From Riptortus pedestris (Eukaryota; Arthropoda; Insecta; Hemiptera; Alydidae): DNA of 64,000 bases. A program made the position numbers and the translations under genes. The stretch lies in contig CM032228.1 in the NCBI GenBank assembly GCA_019009955.1, positions 68,403,501 through 68,467,500 on the forward strand. Reading direction: 5' to 3'. Position 1 is the first letter of the stretch; every line of letters starts with the position of its first letter. The notes beneath the pieces were generated by a model, which had not been told where the DNA came from, searched no databases, and saw nothing but the letters and a program-made list of their open reading frames with translations. Positions 35,901-45,943 of the stretch are shown here, one piece after another.

Positions 35901-36582
35901 ATTAATGGGGAAAATTAAATGCAGAGTAGTAAAGTGAAAAGCAGAATAAAATTGTGACAGACGGTTGATCAAGCGAACATGAAAATTTATTCATTGGGTT
36001 GAATCACATTTTAAATTATTCATAACTCCTCCGAAGTCACTCATCCTATTATCAGTAAATTTCGCACATTCATTTTATATATATAAAAATAGTATAGATT
36101 GCATGGTTTTTACTAAGTTCTGATTTTAAGAAATCAATTTACTTTTAAGCATATAATAATAACAACTTTAAAGACTGCTCAGATTTTTCTAAAATTAATT
36201 TCAAAATATTCATTCTTGAATAACTGCTACATATACGAACGTTTTTCGAGAATTACGGCTAAACTGACGCACAAAATTTGCGGTCACTCGGAAATCCTTT
36301 ATTTCTGTCTTGTCCATCGATATGCCGCAATCATTTCAACTAGGCTTACAATACAGTATTGTCGGACAGTGCGATTATTGTCCTTCCTTCCACCATCATT
36401 CCTGAGACTAAAATTACTGGAATTATGAGGATTCCGCATTATACCAGGAATAAATTAATTAATTGATGCTTTTGTTCATATATTTATAAATTTGCTTCCG
36501 TAATCAAAGAACGTGTTTGATTTGCTGGTTTGGCACACATAGTGTTTCTCTCATTCAAAGGTCGCTGAATAAAGTTTTTATT
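35901..36582. other. Low-copy A+T-rich DNA
   Basis: No recognised gene, RNA or repeat. The 70-codon ORF at 36216 has no domain. Confidence 0.5.
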
Positions 36583-36705
36583 AGCAGATTATCCCTTAAG
36601 GGAAATCAGCTATTGAGGTTGTACTCATTACGCGATTTTCGAATTTTTTTTTCAAATGTCCATCGATCCTACCCAGGAGATGAGGAAAATGAGGTCCGTT
36701 CAAAA

Positions 36706-36747
<42 letters not shown>

Positions 36748-36981
36748 CTGTTGTCGCAATTATTATTTAATCGTTACCAAACTCGATATTTAGTCGTTTT
36801 TATGTAAAAAGAAAGATCAAGTTCGTTAACGGCTGAAATCGGACCAGTGGGAAGGAGGGTTTAGAGGTTTTTGAAAATTTGTAATATCTCCTTTACCATA
36901 CGTCGGATCAAAAAATTGTATAGAACCAATCTTATTGCAAATTAAATTTACTATAAATATTATTCTATACATTTATTCGCT
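36583..36981 (+). mobile_element. HINE-like left half, joined to an opposite left end
   Basis: AGCAGATTATCCCTTAAGGG left end, block A, TA tract (36709-36743), TTAACGGCTGAAATCGGACC, core, CTATAAATATTATTCTATAC, to ATTTATTCGCTAA. There the sequence switches to the opposite strand's TA/block A text, so the expected right end is absent. Confidence 0.75.
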
Positions 36982-37094
36982 AAGAAATATATAATTTTGA
37001 ACGGACATTTTCGTCATCTCTGAAGTAGGATCAATGGCCATTTGAGGAATGTTTAGAAACTCGCGAAATGAGAACCCCTTAACGGAAATATGCT
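36982..37094 (-). mobile_element. HINE-like inverted left end
   Basis: AAATATATAATTTTGAACGG, CATTTTCGTCATCTCTGAAG, TAGGATCAATGGCCATTTGA, then ACCCCTTAACGGAAATATGC-T: block A and the left terminus on the minus strand, followed by AAAA. Together with 36583-36981 this makes a unit with two left ends and no right end. Confidence 0.7.
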
Positions 37095-38157
37095 AAAATA
37101 ATGACTAATAATATACTTTCAAAGGTTGTACGAAACGAATATATCCAAAAATGTGGGGTATATTGCAACGAAACCAATGTATACGTGGTTGTTGTAAAAT
37201 TGTCATGACGTCAGAAGAACTTTTTGCCCTATGTAGTCCTCAAAAGCGGATTTCCCTACTAGTTATAATTAATTTGCATTTCGGTGTTATCTATACTGAT
37301 ATCATTGATGCAAATTCGGTTTGTGAACTAACTGAAGCCACTATAGTTATTATACACAGCGATAATTCCTTTTGGATTAGTAACGTAATGGACGTGCCTC
37401 AATTGAGAATCAGTTGGGTTGAAATTTCGCGAGCAGCTCTCGAATACGTTTCAATCAAAAACTGATTGGCCTAATTGATAAAAGAATCTAAAAAAAACCT
37501 CTTAGTGAGCACTATTTGCCCAAATCTGCTGACCTACCAATAGATAGATGTCTATTGATTTTCGCAACGTATCATTCCGCTTATTGGAAACAGGTCTTAT
37601 TCCGTTGCATTCCTCACAAGAGGGGCAATCATTTCCAACCCGAGGAAAATTGATTTTTTCCCCCCTGAGATAAAGCCGAGAAAGCCTATCGGTGTTGAGA
37701 AATTCATCTGGATTGTGATTCATGTTAAAGAGAGCGATATTTCAATCAGGGTGGACAGTTGGGGGATTTGCGAGTATAAACAAGGTATCGCGTGTAGTAA
37801 ATAGGCGCTATATATTACGCCTATAAACTGGTTTTGGATCTTAACATATTTACCAGCCTCTGTCACCGCCCGATCCTCTGACACTATTTATATCGGATAT
37901 ATCTGTTTATTTGAGCTGTAATAATGTTTGTACCCACATATTTTCCAAAATTATGATACCGCATGTTGCCGATTTACGGCCGACTTTTCTTTTGCACGTC
38001 TGAACGACTCTATTAGTTTATTAGGCTTGCAGAGATATTTAGAGTCCTTAGTTTCTAAATTAAAAAAAAAAATGATATCAGTCACTTTTAAAAGTTGGTG
38101 GTAAGAGCGCTTGTATCGATTGGTAAATTAAAAAATAGTGAGTAATTAAACGTCTAT
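37095..38157. other. Low-copy DNA with balanced composition at 37140-37960
   Basis: GC-richer than its surroundings, with no repeat text. Contains an unassigned 104-codon plus-strand ORF (37151-37465) and a 73-codon minus-strand ORF (37502-37723). Could be coding or regulatory; no domain was recognised. Confidence 0.35.
37151..37465 (+). other. Orphan 104-codon ORF
   Basis: One of the few ORFs over 100 codons outside repeats. The predicted product starts MWGILQRNQCIRGCC and has hydrophobic patches (SLLVIINLHFGVIYTDII). No signal peptide or named domain was recognised, and no promoter or splice context was established. Probably a chance ORF. Confidence 0.12.
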
Positions 38158-38435
38158 AGCAGGTTTTCCTTAAGGGACCCGATTTTCGAAAACGGTCCTT
38201 CAAATGACCATCGGTTCTACCACATTTCTGGCAACACTAAATGTAAAGTTCGTTAATGGCTGATATCGGACAAGTAGGAGGGGAATTTTCGAAATATTGT
38301 ATAAAATCAAATGTAATGTATCTTAGTGCACATTAAATTTACTATAAATATTGTTATAAAGATTCAATATCTCTATCTTCAATATTAACCGAGATATTTG
38401 GATTTTTCTAGTTTTAGCGTTCAGTAGACTATAGG
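38158..38435 (+). mobile_element. HINE-like element, internally deleted
   Basis: AGCAGGTTTTCCTTAAGGGA, then GAAAACGGTCCTTCAAATGA, with the microsatellite region missing entirely. It continues with GTTCGTTAATGGCTGATATC, ATTAAATTTACTATAAATAT, TTCAATATTAACCGAGATAT and a fade-out after AGTTTTAGCGTTCAGTA. The right end is lost. Confidence 0.65.
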
Positions 38436-39340
38436 ACGAATAAAAGGTATACGTATATATTAAATTTATTATTGTTTTACAGTGAAGCGACTCTAAAATC
38501 ATTAAATTCTTAGATTAAAAACAAAATATAATAGGAAACTAGAATTAATGAAGTGAATAAAACAAACAGAAATCATAAAATGAACACAAATGAAATGAAG
38601 ATAATTTCTTTGAATTAAACAATATAAACAAACGAAAAAGATGGTAGCAGCAAAGAAAATTAAAATGATATCCAACATTTGTTAATGAGGATAATAGTCT
38701 TTTTTTTTATTTTACAGAAATTAAGTGTCACTTTTAAACTTGGAATATTGTTACTGAATTTAATGTCTAGTTCTACCAGCTTTTTATTTTTCTAAAAACA
38801 AAAAAAAATTAATGAAATAACCATTTGTCAAATACGCAAGTTGGAAATAAAGACAAAACTATAAAGGCCGCCCCAAATAAATCTTAAATGTATCCCGTTC
38901 GCTAGAATGGAGTTGTTAGGAGAAATATCACTCTTTTAATAGGGAATTCATCATTGTACGGAATATCTAAACGACCCTTTGTAATTTTGTCATTTATCTT
39001 TGTCGGCTATGCGTATGCATGATATAAATTGCTGAAGATTCGATTAAAATCCGCTCACTTGTGTCAGAACCCACAGCTTCCTATATAACAGGACCCGGGA
39101 ACCCATTTATATTCAAATATGTCAGAACAAATAGAGAATTATTTAATGGACACCATACGAGCAACCACACACTCAAGTTAAAATCTCTCCCATTAACCAA
39201 AGCACATTCGCGAGTGAAAATATATAATAGATATTTAACACATTTGGTCTCATTTTTAAGATTGTCATTGTGATTTTTGTCATGACATATTTCATATATT
39301 TTCTCATTTGAACGACATTTACAGTGCGTTTTCACTATTT
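38436..39340. other. Low-copy A+T-rich DNA
   Basis: A-rich at 38510-38700. Short overlapping ORFs at 39061-39335 on both strands have no domains. No repeat was recognised. Confidence 0.5.
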
Positions 39341-39441
39341 ATAGGGTGTGGCAAATATGTTCCATTTTGTGCCAACATAACTTCCTTTTTCCTTCCTCTT
39401 TTGTTTTTTGTAAAAAGGAAGTTATGCTGCCGCACCCTGTA
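39341..39441. mobile_element. Short MITE-like inverted repeat
   Basis: Left end ATAGGGTGTGGCA and right end TGCCGCACCCTGTA are inverted. Internally, CATAACTTCCTTTTT pairs with AAAAAGGAAGTTATG. The left arm has an extra piece of about 22 bp. Both ends abut TA. About 100 bp, no ORF. Fits a miniature Tc1/mariner-type element. Confidence 0.6.
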
Positions 39442-39523
39442 GTTAGAGAAAATTTCGACAAGAAGCTTATTAAATAATATGAAATTTTAGAAATTCCTGT
39501 TGAAAATTATCAGATACCAAGCA

Positions 39524-39573
39524 GGTATAATGCAGTATACCAATATGGTATAATGCAGTATACCATATTGGTT
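39524..39573. repeat. Palindromic tandem duplication
   Basis: GGTATAATGCAGTATACCA occurs twice (39524-39542 and 39547-39565), each copy itself near-palindromic (GGTATA...TATACC). Local duplication, function unknown. Confidence 0.8.
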
Positions 39574-39632
39574 AACTTTCTAGTTACTATTCCAATATTC
39601 TCGAATGTGCTGTTCATTTATTTTACTTTTGG

Positions 39633-39850
39633 AGCTTAGGTTAGGTATGTGAGTTAAGGCTTTGTTCTTATGAACACGGCATAACTCGAGCTGTCGGCTC
39701 GATTCCCAGCAGGGCAATAGAAATTTATTTAGTGAGGAACTCATAAAATAAAATGAGTTCCACCTTGCCTAGAAAAGGGTGATAACCCTGGTAGATAACC
39801 CTCCACGATTAGCGGTAAATGCATAAAGTGGACGTAAATTAATAAATTAC
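39633..39850 (+). mobile_element. SINE family A, diverged, with target-site duplication
   Basis: GCTTAGGTTAGGTATGTGAG head, B box GGCTCGATTCCCAGC, TTTATTTAGTGAGGAACTC, CCTAGAAAAGGGTG and tail GACGTAAATTAATAAATTA. Flanks TTTACTTTTGG (before) and ATTACTTTTGG (after) form a target-site duplication. Confidence 0.8.
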
Positions 39851-39864
39851 TTTATTACTTTTGG

Positions 39865-41421
39865 CAAAAACTAATTATGCTAAAAAAGTATAGATTAGTA
39901 TACTTAATAAAACCCCTGTAGCTGACTGACGGTTGCCTTTATAAGACTCATACAACAATATATGAATATTTATAAGGTAATTCATTCAGAAACACATGTA
40001 CCTCACACCTTAGGAACATTCATATCAACATACACAACTTGAAAAGAACCTGACACCAATGTTAATGAAATAATAATTTATTTAAGCCGCCATATTTAGT
40101 GGTGACATTTTTCAATCAACGTTGACACTATGACACATTTTTAAATGTTACTGGGTAAGTATCTTTTTTTTTTCTAATGTTTAGCATTACCATCTGCAAT
40201 TTGATTATTTCGAAACAGATGTTTTAAACTTAGCAGATCGATATTAACCCTCCGGGCTAACTCGTTATCAGATTTAGTAACTAATAATCCTCAAAGTAAA
40301 TGAGTTTTGGTTTGGATTAATAATGGGAAAAAAAAGTTCATAGGTCATTAATCATAATTTTTTTTTTTTTTAAGGCCCCAGATACGTTAAAAGGTTATTG
40401 GTTCAATGATAGATAAGGCATTCATTTCTCTCCTCTAATTAATATTGGTTGATTGTACCTTGTCTATTACCGTGAACTAGAATTTGGAGGCTTTCTCTTC
40501 TCACCCTGAAGATACCGCCAAGAATATCGGCGAACCATAGGCAAGTTTCCTTATTAGTAAAGCCATAGTTTCACAATTTAGTATTGCTCAGGCTTTCACT
40601 GCTTACATCAGATTAAGAAGATATGTTTTTTTTTATATTTGGAATTATTGCGCAGATATTTCGCATCTCATTTGACACATGTTGCTCCCGGCTCATTCAG
40701 AATAATAAGGGCATCCATCTTTTATAATAAGTCGAAAAAAGAGGCCTTATAAATCACTAACCGGAACTACTACTTCTAACAGAATAAAAGAATTTTTTTC
40801 TTAACATAAAGGAATCAAAAAAGGCTTATAACAACCAAATAGAAATACATTTTACAAATATAACTTTGTTAAGGTTTAAAAACTAATAACGTTTCAAACG
40901 TTTGGGCTTGTTTTCACAATTATAGAAATCCATTACCAATTACTTGCCATCCAGTAATAATAATTCTGGAGATATTTAAACTTGAATTTCAGCAGTTATT
41001 GAAATAAAAGAAAACCGTCCTACGACCAACAGACGTCACAGTTTGCATTGCAAGTATCGATATGTTCTACAAATGTGGCCTAATATCTAAAAACATCTAT
41101 TTACAATTTCAAGAAATAATAGAAACTTCTGGCTACAATCCTTAATGCTAGTGTTTGAATGCATGATTACTAGATTTGTGTTACGTATTTAATATTAAAA
41201 AATGGCAAGGAGGATGAGTTGAAGAAATATAAAAAAAAGAAAAGAGAAAGAAAAGAAATCGGGTTAAGGACATTTTAGTAGACATACCAAAGAGAAGGTT
41301 TAGAAACACTGATGATGGTTATACTGTGTTTTCTTTTCTGATTCCATAGCAACTTTCAAAATTATGGAAACTGCCAATGCTCAATTTTATTTTAATTTAT
41401 TTATTCCCGCTTATATGTTTT
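39865..41421. other. Low-copy A+T-rich DNA
   Basis: No recognised gene, repeat or RNA. A-rich purine stretch at 41227-41260. Confidence 0.5.
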
Positions 41422-41993
41422 AACAGATTTCCCCTAAGGGAAATCAGCTATTGAGGTTGTACTCATGATGCAATTTTCGAAATTTTTCTTCAAATGTCCA
41501 TCGATCCTACCCAGGAGATGACGAAAATGAGGTCCGTTCAAAACTGTATATATATATATATATATATTTGTCTGTTACCGCTCTAGCGGTCGCAATTATT
41601 GTTTAATCGTTACCAAACTCGATATTTAGTCGTTTTATGTAAAAAGAAAGATGAAGTTCGTTAACGGCTGAAATAAAACCAGGGGAGGGGGGGGTTTAGA
41701 GGGGAGGTTTTTTGAAAATTCGAAATATCTTCGTTACCATACGTCGGATCAAAAAATTGTATAGAACCAATCTTATTGCAAATTAAATTTACTAATAATA
41801 TTGTACTATATATTTATTCTCTATCTTGAGTATTAACCGAGATATTTGCATTTTTATTAAATGTGGGCCGATAACGAACTTTCCCGCCAAAAGCTAGTTC
41901 GGCCGTAACATTTCGGCTCTCGTATAGAGATTTCTCAATTGTATAGCTTCACGTGGAAATCTGCTTAGTTTACGCAGCCCCTGCGTGGCGGAC
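41422..41993 (+). mobile_element. HINE-like element, complete
   Basis: AACAGATTTCCCCTAAGGGA after TTTT, block A nearly consensus, short TA tract (41547-41568), GTTACCGCTCTAGCGGTCGC, G-run core with GGGGGTTTAGAGGGGAGG, CTTCGTTACCATACGTCGG, GTGGAAATCTGCTTAG, ACGCAGCCCCTGCGT hairpin, GGCGGAC, then TTTTTT. A clean reference copy. Confidence 0.85.
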
Positions 41994-42180
41994 TTTTTTC
42001 TGTTTCTACAGTTTCCTTCGTTATGTTCCTTTAGTGGTTTATTTTTTAATCATTTTTTTTTCAATCAATACGAAGAGCGAAGTCGCCATCAGTAGGTCCA
42101 ATAGGCCATGCTATTGAACCTACGGATAGGGCAGTGCTAATTCTTTATCTTTTTTATTATAATTATTTATATTCTTCATA
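41994..42180. other. Short spacer with a hairpin
   Basis: AGGTCCAATAG and CTATTGAACCT (about 42091-42118) form an 11-bp stem with one G-T type mismatch around GCCATG. No other feature. Confidence 0.4.
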
Positions 42181-42423
42181 TTTTATGGCAATTGTAAAAA
42201 AACATTTTTTTCGGTGTAAACTTTATTGACATTGCCACTGACTTCTGATGGAATCAACTACCTCCTCAATGAGGACAGTCACAACGAATGTAAGAGGGAA
42301 ACGAGCATTTCAGAAATGGAAAGCACTTGAAGAGATGGCCAGTAAGCCACGAAACATGTAGGACAGTTTCAATAAAGTTTGCACCGGAAAAAATGTTTTT
42401 TATTGGTGCCCCTTGCCATAAAA
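42181..42423. mobile_element. Short inverted-repeat element with hammerhead-like motif
   Basis: Arms 42181-42233 and 42365-42423 are inverted repeats (left AACATTTTTTTCGGTGTAAA then CTTTATTGA; right TCAATAAAGTTTGCACCGG then AAAAAATGTT; outer TTATGGCA pairs with TGCCATAA). The interior holds TTGAAGAGATGGCCAGTAAG followed by CCACGAAACATGTA. This has the order of a hammerhead ribozyme core (CUGANGA, stem II, GAAA) but with U at the first core position. Such motifs occur in Penelope-like elements. Class uncertain. Confidence 0.45.
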
Positions 42424-42470
42424 TGTGAAAAATATATAAAAAATATTGGGTACAGAATAAGAAGAATTAG

Positions 42471-42697
42471 TATTATTATTTATTGACATCCACTTTTTGC
42501 TACACGGGTCCACTTTTTTGGGTGTATTATTTACCGGATACCACCTATTTCTAGCCAGGATGGGACTAAAGATTTTACATAATAATTTGTCACTTAATAA
42601 ATTCCTATTTGCTCAGTCAGGAATCGAACTACTCACTCTAGGTTTACAATGCTTGATTAAGGTGAACGCTTTCTCAGTCGCACGGCTAACCTGAGGC
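42471..42697 (-). mobile_element. SINE family A, full length
   Basis: On the minus strand: CTCAGGTTAGCCGTGCGACT head, AGCGTTCACCTTAATC, B box GTTCGATTCCTG, TTTATTAAGTGACAAATT, CATCCTGGCTAGAAATAGG and a GTCAATAAATAATAATA tail. No clear target-site duplication was seen. It sits next to a diverged segment duplicated at 58515-58783. Confidence 0.75.
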
Positions 42698-42714
42698 GCT
42701 TCATTATGTTTTGG

Positions 42715-43000
42715 AATATCTTGTAATTGGGGCTTTGATAGCAGTTCATATTAAAGATGAATCTTATTCACGCAGCTCTGTGATTATCTCTTCTTCCAGT
42801 ACACTTTAACGCTAACACACAAATATTCATAGCCATTACCAAGGATTTATAGACCAAGAAGAGTTATGAGTGAAAAAAATGTCAATAGAAGAATAATTAA
42901 GAAATGAATTATTAGCTATTCTATTACATATATCACCCATCATTTGTTAAAATATTTCTTAACTACTAATAGCTTTTATTTGTAGACAGTGGTTTCACTT
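42715..43000 (+). repeat. Diverged segment with an inverted partner at 58515-58790
   Basis: TGTAATTGGGGCTTTGATAG, TTCATATTAAAGATGAATCT, CATTTGTTAAAATAT and AACTACTAATAGCTTTTA recur in the same order on the opposite strand at 58515-58783. Both copies abut a SINE. No ORF; class unknown. Confidence 0.55.
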
Positions 43001-43498
43001 GGCCGTAAACAAGAAATCCAAATTTACATCACGTTTTAATTTATTTTTGGTTTACACTATGTAGTGTTAAGGCTTAAAATAAAATGTGACATCTTGATAA
43101 GGGGCCAAAATAAAAGACTGAAACAGGTTAGAGAGTATGAAAACGTTTAAGAATGAAGATGTAAAAAATGATTTATGACTGAGTGAGACCAGTGGCTAGA
43201 AATAAAATGTTTTCCACTGCTTTCAATATAAGGGCATGTGACTGCATCTAGAGTGCAGTGGTTGAATTGAATATCAGTAAACCATTCATTCATTGATTTA
43301 CTCCATGCTTAATCATACCCGACGACGCTGCGCAACGTACTCCCGTGTAGACATGTCTGTTGCTCATATGTTGAAATTACGGAGGAAAGAACACGGGTAA
43401 CACAGAACAAATCAAATATTTGTACTTTCTCCATACTCTTTACTTCGACCTGCTGATTTTTTTTCGCCGATCAAATTGAGCTAATTGTCATAGGTTTT
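43001..43498. other. Low-copy A+T-rich DNA
   Basis: No recognised feature. Confidence 0.5.
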
Positions 43499-43536
43499 AG
43501 CAGACGTCCCTTAAGGATCAGATTTCCCCCATCATA
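43499..43536 (+). mobile_element. HINE-like left-end tip
   Basis: AGCAGACGTCCCTTAAGGAT-CAG after TTTT matches the left terminus, but nothing of block A follows. Possibly a solo end or chance. Confidence 0.35.
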
Positions 43537-44190
43537 ACACTGCAAAATGAAATATTTACAACCTTTAACTTAATAGGAGTACAAGAAAATCATGAGGTGC
43601 CCCCCTTATCAGATTTTTAGGCACTGTACTCGTCCCTGATGTTTCACTGTATTTAAAATATATTAATAATCTGTCAGATTAATATATTTGCAATTTAATT
43701 TTAATTCTAGGTGAAAAATTCTTCATTTTTTTAAAGGCACTTAAACAAGTCACTACAATTTTAAAGAAGAAATTGTATTCGTGTATATTTTGAAGGAAGA
43801 ACAATTTTACTGATATCTCCGTATCCCTTATCTTTACTTAGATTATTGTTGTTTGTTTTTAACTGTAGCCAATCGTTAGATTCTATAGTCTTGAATATCA
43901 AGCACACCATTCCATTCACAGGTGTCTAGCCAGATTAATCTAAATCAAAACCTTGCACTGACCAAAAGAGGGCCTGCCTCTTCTTCTTGTCTCACAAGGA
44001 GATGAATTAGAAGTTTCATTGTGGCAGCCTGCCGGGTTCTTTTCTTTCAATATACCCAAAACACAAATGTCTGTATTAACCTTACTTATGTAACAACAAC
44101 AAACCCTTTAGTCTGCCGTTACCACTGTTTGGCAACGTAACACTAACATATTCTGTGAAATAGGCTATGTTTGATTATCATTGCAATTAG
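43537..44190. other. Low-copy DNA
   Basis: No gene or repeat recognised. Confidence 0.5.
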
Positions 44191-44373
44191 TTCTGAGGTT
44201 AGCGATATGGGTTAAGGCGATGGTCTTAATCTCATCTGATAAACGTAGAGCCAGGAATTCGATTCTCAACCGTGAATTTATTTAGTGGCGAACTCATTAT
44301 ATGAAATACTTAGTTCTACCCTGCCTAGAAAACGGTGGTAACCTTAACACAAAGTTTACTAAATAAATAATTA
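44191..44373 (+). mobile_element. SINE family A, diverged and shortened
   Basis: TTCTGAGGTTAGCGATATGG head, GCGATGGTCTTAATCTCATC, B box ATTCGATTCTCAACC, TTTATTTAGTGGCGAACTC, CCCTGCCTAGAAAACGGTGG and the tail TACTAAATAAATAATT. Part of the distal body (GTCCCAATTAGC) is missing. Confidence 0.7.
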
Positions 44374-44598
44374 ATTTTCAATTTTAATGAAATTATTCCA
44401 TTAAAAATAATTGTTATAGCGCACGGTTCTTTCTAGATTCATATAAAGAACCCAGTGATTATTAATTATAAACGAATGTTTTATTTCACCAATTGCTGTT
44501 CAGCAGCTTTGTTCTTTTTGCATCCTGCTTTGCCCCTTGTATTGAATACCATAGAGTAGGTGGGCAAAATTATTTTTCGCTATATGTAATTATAGAAA
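44374..44598. other. Short A+T-rich spacer
   Basis: No feature recognised. Confidence 0.5.
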
Positions 44599-45764
44599 GT
44601 CCGTCACGCAGGGGCTGCGTAAACTAAGCAGATTTCCCACGTGAAGTTTTACAATAGAGAAATTTCACGAGCCGAGCCAGTCAAAGAAACGGCCGAACTA
44701 GGTTTTGGTGGGAAAGTAACTCTCGTCCGATAGGCTCCGAGATTAAATTAAATAAAAACAATTCAATCTCAAAAAACAACAAGAACACACAAGATGGACT
44801 TACCGCTAATGATAGCAGCGCTCTGAACACTTATTACACCAACACTAAATAGTACCACAGAATATCCATTATTTGTAAGACTTAATACTGCTGTGAATAT
44901 TAAGTAAACAAATAAAGGGCAAGTCAAATGGTAAGAACCTTCCTGATAGCAAACAGTCTGAGTTCTAAACAATCAGGTTAGCCAGCTTTTAACGGAAATA
45001 AAAGCAATTACGGAAATATATTTGAATATAAGTTATAAATTTTATTCATATAACTATTTATTGTATCCAGTACTGTAATTAATAATAGAACGTAACCTAC
45101 AACGTAATACAGCTGGATTGTAAATAAACAGGTTAGCCAACCTTGTTGTGCAGTATCGATAGATAGACCGGAAAAACAAACAATTAAAGAAATATATCTG
45201 AATATAAAATATTAATTTTATTGGAAACTATTTATTATAGTTAGTGGAGTAATTTGAAATGAATCTAAATAATTTCTATCTCAATCACTCAGATTTTTGT
45301 AGTCCAAGAAAAAAGGGGGGGGGTCAACAGAACGTATTTGTTTGTTCCTCGTAAAATAAAGCTTTGTTGAAAACAATATTTTGTATTTAACCTAATAATG
45401 AGGTGGTTCATTAGATATCAGCTTATTATTAATATGTCCCTAGTAGGAGTAGGGGTTTACTGAAAGCGGAACTCATTACAAAAAATACAAATATCTCGGT
45501 TAATACTCATTATACGGAAAATATGTATAGAACAATATTTATAGTAAATGTAATTTGCCATAAGATTGATTTTATACAATTTTTCGATCCGACGAATAGT
45601 AACGGAGATATTTCGATTTTTCGAAAATCCTCCCCTCTAAACCCCCCCTCCCACTGGTCCGATTTCAGCCGTTAACGAACTTGATCTTTATTTTTACATA
45701 AAACGACTAAATTTCGAGTTTCGTAACGATCAAACAAAAATTGCGACCGCTAGAGCGGTAACAG

Positions 45765-45817
<53 letters not shown>

Positions 45818-45943
45818 TATAGATATACAGTTTTGAACGGACCTCATTTTCGTCATCTACTAAGTAGGATCGATGGACATTTGAAGAAAAATGTCGAAAA
45901 TTCCGTCATGAGTACAACCTCAATAGCTGAAGGGAAATCTGCT
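44599..45943 (-). mobile_element. HINE-like element, longest uninterrupted copy (about 1.35 kb)
   Basis: Right end GTCCGTCACGCAGGGGCTGC, AACTAAGCAGATTTCCCACG, CGGCCGAACTAGG. An extra module follows in which a segment (AGGTTAGCCAGC ... GAAATATATTTGAATATAAG, about 44930-45080) recurs, diverged, at about 45125-45260 (AGGTTAGCCAACC ... GAAATATATCTGAATATAAA). Next come a G-run, GGGGTTTACTGAAAGCGGAA, ATATCTCGGTTAATACTCAT, the ACGGAGATATTTCGA core, a TA tract (45767-45823), block A, and the left end AGCTGAAGGGAAATCTGCT with half of its palindrome deleted. It extends the family structure without adding an ORF. Confidence 0.8.

Noticed and set aside
42497..42694. 65-codon ORF
   Set aside because: It lies entirely within a minus-strand SINE copy. 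Other short ORFs inside SINEs or HINEs (for example 9013-9195, 34227-34457, 45833-46030, 61616-61813) were dropped for the same reason.
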